Source: Diacronema lutheri
Lineage: Eukaryota > Haptophyta > Pavlovophyceae > Pavlovales > Pavlovaceae
DNA: 64,000 nt
Direction of reading: 5' to 3'
NCBI GenBank assembly: GCA_019448385.1
Contig: JAGTXO010000034.1
Coordinates: 296,501 to 360,500 of the forward strand
The position numbers and the translations under genes were made by a program. Positions 31,961 through 41,340 of the stretch are shown here, piece after piece; the stretch's first letter is position 1; each line of letters begins with the position of its first letter. Below the pieces are notes generated by a model. The model saw only the letters and a list, made by a program, of their open reading frames with translations. It did no database searches and had not been told where the DNA came from.

Positions 31961-32456
31961 TGCAACGCCTCGAGTTTACGCACGCGTTCGAGTCTGTGCA
32001 GGCCGAGGTCGCTTAGCCAAAGCGCGCCAAGGTTCCGGCCACCGGCGCATCCAGCCGCTGGCTGCGCAACACGGCGGTGCGCAACACCCGCAGCTCGGCC
32101 AACGGCAAGTAGCGCGCCGGCGCAGCGCACGGTATGCCGCGGCGAGCTCAGTCGCGAAGAGTGTCCGACTGGCCGCGCCCTCCACGGGGTGCACGCGCAC
32201 TCGGCGCGGTCCGGTCAGTCAGGGGGCCTCAGCTTGCGCGATGCCAGTTGCGAGCCCCCCCGGAATCCGCCATTCTATTCTACTAGGCGTAAATCACCCA
32301 AGCCCTTCCGGTCGCCCGCATTCCGGGGTCGGACCCTCCGTCGGCCCGGCTCGGGCCCTCCGTCCGCCGCGCCCGCTCGACCCCGAATTCTACTCCAAAT
32401 CGGCCGGTCAGGAGGGTGTCTCGGTCCTAGGCTCGTCATAAGCCTCGCCCCGACCC
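31961..32456. other. No gene recognised
   Basis: Less GC-rich than its surroundings, with no coding pattern. It leads into the direct-repeat-bounded structured segment. Confidence 0.4.
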
Positions 32457-33154
32457 CTCGAGCGCTCATTGGCTGGCTTTTAACCATTGATTGTACGACC
32501 CGGGTCGTACTCTCAGCCTTACACTGGCCGGACCAGCCCGGACCGCGCCGTATATAGTGGGCGCATCGAGGAGGAGAGCAGCTGCACCAGACCCACGCAC
32601 AGTTTGATCGGTGAGCATCCCCTTTCGGTGTCATCGAGGCGGCATCGCGAGCGCTGAAACTGATGCCGCGAGCCCAAACCCTGCCGCTGCGGTGCGCGGG
32701 CACAGCTCGAGCTGCTGCGCGAGGCGGCGCTCCCCGTGGCGGTGCTGTGCAGCGAGCCCGATCGCACGTCGTGTGAGCACAAAGGCGGGAAAGTCGGCCT
32801 CTTGAAGGCGGGAAAGCCGACCCGTCTCGTGCGCACGCACGGGGCGGGTCGGCCCGACGGCCTGCTGTTGAAGGCAAGCAACTTGCCTCCAACAGCAGCG
32901 CCGCCGTACGGAACGTGAGGTCTGTACGCCTTGCGGCGTAGAGGTGGTGCTTGCGCAAGCGCGCGTCGGCAGCCGCGCGAGGGCGAGCGGAGGAGCTCGC
33001 CACGCGCGCGGCCGCGCGCGTCAGCTCAGGCGCGAGCGAGCGGCGAGGGGCTTCGCCGCTGGACGAGCGCGCGCGCGGTGCGCGCGCCCGCGCGCTCGTC
33101 CGGCGGCAGCCCCGTCGCTCACGGCCCGCGCAGCTCGAGCGCTCATTGACTGGC
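32457..33154 (+). repeat. 21-bp direct repeats bounding a 677-base segment
   Basis: CTCGAGCGCTCATTGGCTGGC at 32457-32477 recurs at 33134-33154 with one change (GACTGGC). The first is followed by TTTTAA, the second by AATAAA. Confidence 0.85.
32493..32556 (+). promoter_or_regulatory. Palindrome plus TATA box
   Basis: GTACGACCCGGGTCGTAC (32493-32510) is a perfect 18-base palindrome. TATATA lies at 32551-32556 in an otherwise GC-rich context. The spacing is that of an upstream operator or factor site and a core promoter reading rightward. Confidence 0.5.
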
Positions 33155-33160
33155 AATAAA
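32580..33160 (+). ncRNA. Candidate structured RNA with serial hairpins
   Basis: Downstream of the TATA box seven hairpins follow: 32816-32853 (9-bp stem, inner CGTGCG/CGCACG), 32862-32898 (9+7 bp, one mismatch, CAA loop), 32925-32940 (6 bp), 32949-32960 (palindrome), 32982-33001 (7 bp), 33039-33060 (8 bp) and 33061-33101 (13 bp). AATAAA follows at 33155. No credible ORF is present. This density of exact stems is more than GC content alone gives elsewhere in the window, but I cannot compute folding energies. It could instead be a mobile-element terminal region. Confidence 0.35.
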
Positions 33161-33171
33161 AAGCGCATCTT

Positions 33172-33288
33172 GGCACTTCTCACGTTCGAGTGCGCGAGCG
33201 CAAGCGCCGTGATCAGCGTGAGCGAGCGCAAGATTTGCACCTACTCGGTCCGGTTTGGCAAGCCCGCTGCGTGCGCGTCGAGCTGACG
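33172..33288 (+). pseudogene. Fragment of glucosidase II beta C-terminus (copy G)
   Basis: [18 protein letters not shown] and ICTYSVRFGKPAACASS then stop, almost the parent end sequence at 5845-5965. Its last 48 bases are antisense to the end of Cys-rich gene G. Confidence 0.75.
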
Positions 33289-34348
33289 GGTGAGCTGCGC
33301 GTCCTCATTCTTCGTCTTGTCATTTGGCTCGGCTTCGGCGTCCGACCAGCAGCGGCACTTCTTGATGCCGCCGAGGAAGCACGAATCGCCGTAGTCGGAG
33401 AGCGTGCTTGTCGCGGTGAAGCACGCCGGCGCGCCGTCGCACTTGCCGTCTGCGCGCGCAAGCGTGAGCATGGCAAAAGGGGGATTGGGGGGATGGGCGG
33501 GGGGTTGAGTTGACATTGTCCTTACGCTTTGCCTGTGGTCATTGCCGCCGCGGTGCAGGCAGCAACAAAACTGCTCTTCCGCGGGCTGGCGACATGCGGC
33601 GCCGCGCACGACGCGTGGCGCAACGTGACGGTGCGTGGTGTGGTACGGCGCGGCGCGGCGTACTGCAAGCGGGCGCCGTGCCCTTCATATCGCCCCGAGC
33701 GTAGCCGGCGGAGAGGCACCAGTCGTTGCATGACGGGTGGTCGGGCATGCGCGGCGTGGGCTCGGCGGCGGCGGTCTTGCGCGCGCAGCAGCACCTCTTG
33801 GCGCCGGTCATGCACTCGTGGCCATGGTCTTTGAAGAAGTCGGTCGCGGTCGAGCACTCGCCAGCGCAGTCCGAGCTGCAGCTGGCGCCGCAATAAGGCG
33901 CCGTGCCAATGACCATACCGTAGCCAAAGCCGCCCTCGGCACAAAAGTCGGCGCAGCGCAGCGAGCCATCGGGCGCGGGCGGTGGTGGCGGCACACCGGA
34001 CACGCTGGTGCGCGCGCAGCAGCACACGTCGCCGTTGACGGGCGCGTCGGCCATCGGCTCGCCATCGCTTTGCTTGGTTGGGTCGGCCGTGAAGCACCTG
34101 CGCCCGGTCCCGCAGTCGTCGCAGCTCGCGTCGTGCGTGCCGATGACGTAGCCGTTGCCCCAGTTGTCCGTCGAGTTCAGCGACCTGATCATCCGGCACA
34201 ACTCGTCGCACGAACCGAGCAACTTTTCATCGGCCGAAGACGCGCCGGGCTGCGCGCGCGCAGCACCACGCAGCGCGACGAGCGCGCAGACGGTGACGAC
34301 GACGAGGGCGGCCGTGCACGCCGCCGCGACGCGGGCGCGGGGCGACAT
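33241..34348 (-). CDS. Cys-rich three-repeat protein, copy G (intact)
   Basis: Exons 33664-34348 and 33241-33449 join to 297 residues with no interruption. Anchor MSPRARVAAACTAALVVVTV; repeats with NGYVIGTHDASCDDC, GYGMVIGTAPYCGASC and CNDWCLSAGYARG ... GGIKKCRCW; tail ending GLPNRTE. Donor GTACGC, acceptor GCGCGCAG. Its intron DNA and 3' half are nearly identical to gene C, its first repeat resembles genes D and F, so it may be a recombinant of two subtypes. Confidence 0.75.
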
Positions 34349-34985
34349 CGGCCAACAACGCGAAAACGTTCTCCGAGGACGTGGCGCGCGTTGCGTGCGC
34401 CCTTTCGCTCGCTCCGTTTGTCCAGCCTCGGCCCCGTGCGCGCCCCTCCTGCTGACCCGCCTGTAATAAGCGTCGTCAGTATTATTCGATACCAATTGCG
34501 AACAATACTACTTATGGTACACGTACACCCATATTTCCATGCCCGTAGGAGGGCGGACTGCGGCCGTAGGAGGGCAGGAAGACTGGCTTCCCAGTCATCG
34601 ACGGCCGGCGCGGGCGCAGTAGCAAAGCACTACACGCTTTCGCGCGCGCCCCGCCTGCGTCTCATGTTCGGCGCTTGCCCTCGCCCATCGCCCCGCGCTG
34701 ACGTGGTGCGTGCCTGGGCACCCAGGAGGCATCCCTAGCCGATACGCGCGCGCGCGGCGCGGCCGAAGAGCGTGCGCGTCGAGAGCGTCGCGCAGGCCAC
34801 GCGCACGAGCTGCGATGTAGCCGATGCGCGCGCGCGGCGGAGTCGGCGCGGACGGGAACAGCACATAGGGCTGAGGCGCCAGCCGCTTGGCCGATGCAAG
34901 CACGCTGGGCCTGGGGGGACATCTTCGGGGGGCAAACTGGGTATCAAATCAGGGGGCGCTGCCCAAGGGGGACGAACCCTTCGGG
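34349..34985. other. No gene; promoter of copy G then unique DNA
   Basis: 34349-34470 is the 5' flank of gene G, shared in inverse with 786-880. AAGCGTCGTCAGTAT at about 34466 is the same junction motif as at 10946. Beyond it no coding pattern is seen. Confidence 0.4.
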
Positions 34986-35035
34986 ACGAAGCGCCGTGCT
35001 CAAAGTGAGCGAGATGTGCAACTACTCGCCAGCCG
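34986..35035 (+). pseudogene. Fragment of glucosidase II beta C-terminus (copy H)
   Basis: SAVLKVSEMCNYS on the plus strand matches [15 protein letters not shown] of the parent. Short, but in the same tail-to-tail position next to Cys-rich gene H. Confidence 0.5.
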
Positions 35036-36055
35036 GCTCGGCGTCCGACCAGCAGCGGCACTTCTTGGTGCCGACCAGGCACGACTTTCCGTACCCTGAG
35101 AGCATGTGCGTTGCCGTGAAGCACGCCGGCGCACCGTCGCACTTGCCACCTGCGTGCGAAAGCGTGAGGATGGAAAGGAAAGAGGGGGGGGGGGGGGGGG
35201 GGGGGGCGGGGGGGGGGGGGGGGGGGTGAGCGGATCGGAAGTGGACGGCAAATTGACGCTCGGCCTGTGCTCATGGATGCCGTGGTGCAAACGGCACCGG
35301 AGCTGCTTACGGTGGGCGAACGCGCGCAAGGCGCTGCGCGCAATGTGCGGCGAAGTGCTGCGCGGCGCTGCTCGCTTCATACCGCAAAAGGGCGCTGTGC
35401 CCTTCTGATCGCCCCGAGCGAAGCCGGCGGAGAGGCACCAGTCGTTGCACGACGGGTGGTCGGGCATGCGCGGCGTGGGCCTGGTAAGAATTGTCTTCCG
35501 CGCGCAGCAGCACTTCTTGGAGCCACTCACGCAGCTGTTGCCGTGGTCGCTGAAAAAGTCGGTCGCGGTCGAGCACATGCCGTCGCAGTCATTGGAGCAA
35601 ATAGATTCGCAGTCCGGCGCTGTGCCGATGATCATGCCGTAACCATAGCCACCCTCGGCGCAAAAGTCGGCGCAGCGCAGCGAGCCGACCGGCGCGGGCG
35701 GCAGTATTGGCGTGCTGAAGTCGGTCACGCTCGCACAGCAGCATCATTTGCCGCCAACGTGGCAGTGATGGCCGTAGTCTGGCTGGGAAGGCTTTGCAAG
35801 GAGGCACCTGTTTCCATTCCCGCAGTCGACGCAGCTTGCATCGCAGAGCGGCGCGGTGCCGACGATGTAGCCATTGCCCGCCCAGATATGTCGGCACTGG
35901 TCGTCGCACGAGGGAAAGGGCACGTCGGTGTGCGTCGGCGTCGTGGCCGCGCCGGGCTGGTCGGGCGCGGTGCCGCGCAGCGCGACGAGCGTGCAGATGG
36001 TGACGAGGACGAGAGCGACCGAGCACGCTGCCGCGACGCGGGCGCGAGGCAACAT
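35000..36055 (-). pseudogene. Cys-rich three-repeat protein, copy H (in-frame stop)
   Basis: Exons 35383-36055 and 35000-35149. Anchor MLPRARVAAACSVALVLVTI; repeats with NGYIVGTAPLCDASC, GYGMIIGTAPDC and CNDWCLSAGFARG ... KKCRCW. Otherwise intact, but a stop replaces the Val codon just before the CCCA of repeat 1 (around 35744). The intron contains G-runs (minus-strand C-runs) of about 50 bases at 35175-35226. Likely recently inactivated, or a truncated single-repeat product. Confidence 0.7.
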
Positions 36056-36099
36056 CTTAATTTTAGGCCAGAAACGTTGTCCGTTACCCATGTTCGTTT

Positions 36100-37634
36100 A
36101 TAATTAGCACCTACGGCTCTGTCCCTGGACCCCCATTGGGAATGGCGGGAGAAAGGCGCGTGCGGCGGTGGATGACCGAGACGCTCACCGTCGAGCAGCG
36201 GGCGCACCATCGCCTCGCGCGCGGCTCCGCTCTCGCGCCACCCGCGGCCTCGTGCTGCACCTCGTCTCGTGAGTCGTCGCGCTCCTCGCCTCGGGTCACA
36301 TCCGCGCTGCAGTCGTCGCGCGCGGGCGCCGGAAGCACAGGTACCTGCGTCGCGCGGAAGCTTGCCTTCGAGGAGCTGCTCAAGGCGGAGCCGTCGTCCG
36401 AGCGGCCGAGAATCGGCCATCTGCTCGATCAGCGCTTGCACGCCCCGGCGCCGCGGGGTGGGGAGGCCACATCACGTGAAGGACCGATACCAGCTCGGCA
36501 GCTTCGACGCTTTCTACATCACGTGCAGGCGGCTTATTCACTGACGACTCACTCGATCCGGCGGAGCCGCTGTTGCACAGCGCTGCCGCCCCCGCGCCGC
36601 CACCGTCCACGCCGTCCTAGCGCACTCGCCGCCAGCAGCCGCCATCCTCCGTGCCGCCGTTCGGCCCGACGCCTTCGACGAGCGCGTCGCCGCCCGTTAC
36701 GAGCGAGCCAAGCCCCACGATGCCGCCCACGCGGCCGCGCGCGCGCGCCTCGCCGTGTTGAAACCCACCGACCAAAGCATCATTTACGTTGTTCGTGGTG
36801 CGTGCAGAGGCCGGGCGCGCGGAGCGTCGCTGGGGCGTGATTGTGTAAATGTGCGACGGGCGAGTCACGCCCGATGCGCTCCAGGCGCGCGCGACGCGGA
36901 TGCGGCAGCTGTGCGCGCTGCGCCGGCGCCTGCGGCTCGTGCTCTCGTTCTTCGTGCTCCGCGCGCCACCGCCCGCCGCCGTCGCGACCTGTGCGCTCGC
37001 CTCGCCGGCGGCCGAGGTGGCGTAGGGAGCGCGTCTTGGCTCGCGGCGCGCGCCGCGGTATACCTGCGGTCGCTTGGCGCGCGGCACCGGCGCGCTCGGT
37101 GGGGACGCTGCAGCTGAACCTACGCTTGCGGCTCGCGCTGCGCGCGCCGCCGCGGCGCGCGCCTCTGAAGCCGGCTGTCGGCCGATGGCGTGCGGCCCGC
37201 GCTCGCCCGGTCGAGCCACGCCATGGAGGCCGTGCGAGCGTGCGCGCACGCGCGCGCTCGCCCGACACGCCGCACATGCCCAGTGCGACGCACAAACCCC
37301 GCGCACAGGTGGCGGCGAGCCGGCTACGTGCAATATTCCATTTCATCGACGTGCCCGCCACCGCCGCCGGCCGCGTCGTCGGTGGCAGTGAACCGCCGGT
37401 GCCCGCAACGACGGCGACGGCACTCGAGGCGCGTGGCGATGACCTGCTCGGCACATCCTAAAACGAACGACGAGCATCTTCGCCCATCGCGACGAGCGCC
37501 CGGCAGCGGGCACGGGCCCGACGGCAGCAACGAGCTGCAGCCGCGACCGCGTCGATCTGGCTGCTTCCTTCCTTGTCTGCCCACGCGCTGTGCAGGTGCG
37601 CCGTGCCATGTCTTGAGCTTGTGCGTTGCTCGGC
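36100..37634. other. No convincing gene within the tandem unit
   Basis: Several frames exceed 200 codons on both strands, but their sequence is Arg/Ala/Pro-rich without domain-like blocks, and their near identity between units reflects recent duplication, not selection. A plus-strand piece (RKLAFEELLKAEPSSERPRI, about 36355-36415) is the only protein-like stretch. The equivalent spans are 38742-40276 and 41384-42917. Confidence 0.4.
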
Positions 37635-38605
37635 TTACGACCAGCAGCGGCACCTTTTGCTGCCGCCGAGGAAGCATGATTTGCCGTAGTCGGAGAGCAT
37701 ATCCGTCGCGAGGAAGCACGCCGCCGCACCTTCGCACTCGCCGTCTGCGAACACACGCGTGGCACGCATGCGCCGGGGGCGAACGTCATGCTCGCGCGCG
37801 AAGCCTGTGCAGCCCACACCGTTGTTGCCTCGGTCTTATGCGCGCGCGCGCGGCTTCGCGCGCGAAACGCGGCGCGGCACAGTGCTGCGCGGCGCGGCAT
37901 ACTGCAGGCGGGCGATGTGCCGTCGATGTCACCCCGAGCGTAGCCGGCGGAAAGGCACCAGTCGTTGCACGACGGGTGGTCGGGCATGCGCGGCGTGGGC
38001 TCGGCGGCGGCGGTCTTGCGCGCGCAGCAGCACCTCTTGCTGCCGGTCGCACAACCGGCGCCATAGTCGCTGAAGAAGTCAGTTGCGGTCGAGCACTCGC
38101 CCCCGCAGTCCGAGCCGCAGCTGGCGCCGCACGCCGGCGCCGTGCCGATGACCATACCGTACCCAAAGCCGCCCTCGGCACAAAAGTCGGCGCAGCGCAT
38201 CGAGCGCACCGGCGCGGGCGGTGGTGGCGGCGCGCTCAACGCGCTCGTGCGCGCGCAGCAGCACACCTTGCCGTTGACGGGCGCATTGTAGCACAACTTG
38301 CCGTAGTCCTGCTCAGTCGGGTCGGCCGTGAAGCACTTGCGCCCGGTCCCGCAGTCGTCGCAGTTCACGTCGCAGAGCGGCGCCGTGCCGATGATGTACC
38401 CGTTGCCCCAGTTCTCCGTCGAGAAGAGCGTCTTGGCTGTCCGGCACTGGTCGTCGCACGAGCCGAGCAACTTCTCTATGGCCGCCGGCGCGGTCGCCGC
38501 GCCGAGCTGGGCGGGCGCGGCGCCTCGCAGCGCGACGAGCGCGCAGACGGTGACGAAGACGAGGGTGGCCGAGCACGCTGCCGCGACGCGGGCGCGAGGC
38601 AACAT
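37635..38605 (-). CDS. Cys-rich three-repeat protein, copy I (intact)
   Basis: Exons 37903-38605 and 37635-37744 join in phase to 270 residues. Anchor MLPRARVAAACSATLVFVTV; repeats with NGYIIGTAPLCDVNC, GYGMVIGTAPACGASC and CNDWCLSAGYARGDIDG ... KRCRCWS. Donor GTATGC, acceptor TGTTCGCAG. All cysteines conserved. This subtype lacks the acidic tail of copies B, E and G, ending right after the last Cys cluster. Confidence 0.75.
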
Positions 38606-38698
38606 CGGTCGACACGCACACGGGCGGCGCCTTAATTGCTACTCGATCCCCCCGCAGCTGGTGCTCACCCCGCTGTCCTGACGTAAGCGCCGTTGGTA

Positions 38699-41340
38699 TT
38701 TTAGGCCAGGAACGTTGTCCGTTATCCATGTTCGTTCAGCACCTACGGCTCTGTCCCCGGACCCCCACGGACCCCCATTGGGAATGGCGGGAGAAAGGCG
38801 CGTGCGGCGGTGGATGACCGAGGCGCTCGCCGTCGAGCAGCGGGCGCACCATCGCCTTGCGCGCGGCTCCGCTCTCGCGCCACCCGCGGCCTCGTGCTGC
38901 ACCTCGTCTCGTGCGTCGTCGCGCTTCTCGCCTCGGGCCACATCCGCGCCGCAGTCGTCGCGCTCGGGCGCCGGGGGCATAGGTAAGCGCGTCGCGCGGA
39001 AGCTTGCCTTCGAGGAGCTGCTCAAGGCGGAGCCGTCGTCCGAGCGGCCGAGAATCGGCCATCTGCTCGATCAGCGCTTGCACGCCCCGGCGCCGCGGGG
39101 TGGGGAGGCCACATCACGTGAAGGACCGATACCAGCTCGGCAGCTTCGACGCTTTCTACATCACGTGCAGGCGGCTTATTCACTGACGACTCACTCGATC
39201 CGGCGGAGCCGCTGTTGCACAGCGCTGCCGCCCCCGCGCCGCCACCGTCCACGCCGTCCTAGCGCACTCGCCGCCAGCAGCCGCCATCCTCCGTGCCGCC
39301 GTTCGGCCCGACGCCTTCGACGAGCGCGTCGCCGCCCGTTACGAGCGAGCCAAGCCCCACGATGCCGCCCACGCGGCCGCGCGCGCGCGCCTCGCCGTGT
39401 TGAAACCCACCGACCAAAGCATCATTTACGTTGTTCGTGGTGCGTGCAGAGGCCGGGCGCGCGGAGCGTCGCTGGGGCGTGATTGTGTAAATGTGCGACG
39501 GGCGAGTCACGCCCGATGCGCTCCAGGCGCGCGCGACGCGGATGCGGCAGCTGTGCGCGCTGCGCCGGCGCCTGCGGCTCGTGCTCTCGTTCTTCGTGCT
39601 CCGCGCGCCACCGCCCGCCGCCGTCGCGACCTGTGCGCTCGCCTCGCCGGCCGCCGAGGTGGCGTAGGGAGCGCGTCTTGGCTCGCGGCGCGCGCCGCGG
39701 TATACCTGCGGTCGCTTGGCGCGCGGCACCGGCGCGCTCGGTGGGGACGCTGCAGCTGAACCTACGCTTGCGGCTCGCGCTGCGCGCGCCGCCGCGGCGC
39801 GCGCCTCTGAAGCCGGCTGTCGGCCGATGGCGTGCGGCCCGCGCTCGCCCGGTCGAGCCACGCCATGGAGGCCGTGCGAGCGTGCGCGCACGCGCGCGCT
39901 CGCCCGACACGCCGCACATGCCCAGTGCGACGCACAAACCCCGCGCACAGGTGGCGGCGAGCCGGCTACGTGCAATATTCCATTTCATCGACGTGCCCGC
40001 CACCGCCGCCGGCCGCGTCGTCGGTGGCAGTGAACCGCCGGTGCCCGCAACGACGGCGACGGCACTCGAGGCGCGTGGCGATGACCTGCTCGGCACATCC
40101 TAAAACGAACGACGAGCATCTTCGCCCATCGCGACGAGCGCCCGGCAGCGGGCACGGGCCCGACGGCAGCAACGAGCTGCAGCCGCGACCGCGTCGATCT
40201 GGCTGCTTCCTTCCTTGTCTGCCCACGCGCTGTGCAGGTGCGCCGTGCCATGTCTTGAGCTTGTGCGTTGCTCGGCTTACGACCAGCAGCGGCACCTTTT
40301 GCTGCCGCCGAGGAAGCATGATTTGCCGTAGTCGGAGAGCATATCCGTCGCGAGGAAGCACGCCGCCGCACCTTCGCACTCGCCGTCTGCGAACACACGC
40401 GTGGCACGCATGCGCCGGGGGCGAACGTCATGCTCGCGCGCGAAGCCTGTGCAGCCCACACCGTTGTTGCCTCGGTCTTATGCGCGCGCGCGCGGCTTCG
40501 CGCGCGAAACGCGGCGCGGCACAGTGCTGCGCGGCGCGGCATACTGCAGGCGGGCGATGTGCCGTCGATGTCACCCCGAGCGTAGCCGGCGGAAAGGCAC
40601 CAGTCGTTGCACGACGGGTGGTCGGGCATGCGCGGCGTGGGCTCGGCAGCGGCGGTCTTGCGCGCGCAGCAGCACCTCTTGCTGCCGGTCGCACAACCGG
40701 CGCCATAGTCGCTGAAGAAGTCAGTTGCGGTCGAGCACTCGCCCCCGCAGTCCGAGCCGCAGCTGGCGCCGCACGCCGGCGCCGTGCCGATGACCATACC
40801 GTACCCAAAGCCGCCCTCGGCACAAAAGTCGGCGCAGCGCATCGAGCGCACCGGCGCGGGCGGTGGTGGCGGCGCGCTCAACGCGCTCGTGCGCGCGCAG
40901 CAGCACACCTTGCCGTTGACGGGCGCATTGTAGCACAACTTGCCGTAGTCCTGCTCAGTCGGGTCGGCCGTGAAGCACTTGCGCCCGGTCCCGCAGTCGT
41001 CGCAGTTCACGTCGCAGAGCGGCGCCGTGCCGATGATGTACCCGTTGCCCCAGTTCTCCGTCGAGAAGAGCGTCTTGGCTGTCCGGCACTGGTCGTCGCA
41101 CGAGCCGAGCAACTTCTCTATGGCCGCCGGCGCGGTCGCCGCGCCGAGCTGGGCGGGCGCGGCGCCTCGCAGCGCGACGAGCGCGCAGACGGTGACGAAG
41201 ACGAGGGTGGCCGAGCACGCTGCCGCGACGCGGGCGCGAGGCAACATCGGTCGACACGCACACGGGCGGCGCCTTAATTGCTACTCGATCCCCCCGCAGC
41301 TGGTGCTCACCCCGCTGTCCTGACGTAAGCGCCGTTGGTA
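38699..41340. repeat. Tandem unit 2 (2,642 bp)
   Basis: Nearly identical to unit 3 for its first two thirds and to unit 1 from 36358. Unit ends carry the motif TAAGCGCCGTTGGTATTTTA. Confidence 0.9.
40277..41247 (-). CDS. Cys-rich three-repeat protein, copy J (intact, near duplicate of I)
   Basis: Exons 40545-41247 and 40277-40386. The protein appears identical to copy I over its 270 residues; I see only one silent or intronic base change in the region (near 40647). The intact duplicate implies extra dosage of this subtype. Confidence 0.75.

Larger units (their letters stand above)
36061..38698. repeat. Tandem unit 1 (about 2.64 kb)
   Basis: First of three direct copies. The first 300 bases differ from units 2 and 3 at scattered positions; from about 36358 on it is nearly identical. 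Contains Cys-rich gene I. Confidence 0.9.

Noticed and set aside
36755-37461. Plus- and minus-strand frames of about 200-240 codons repeated in all three tandem units
   Set aside because: Their conservation between units is explained by recent duplication; composition and lack of domain-like blocks argue against coding.
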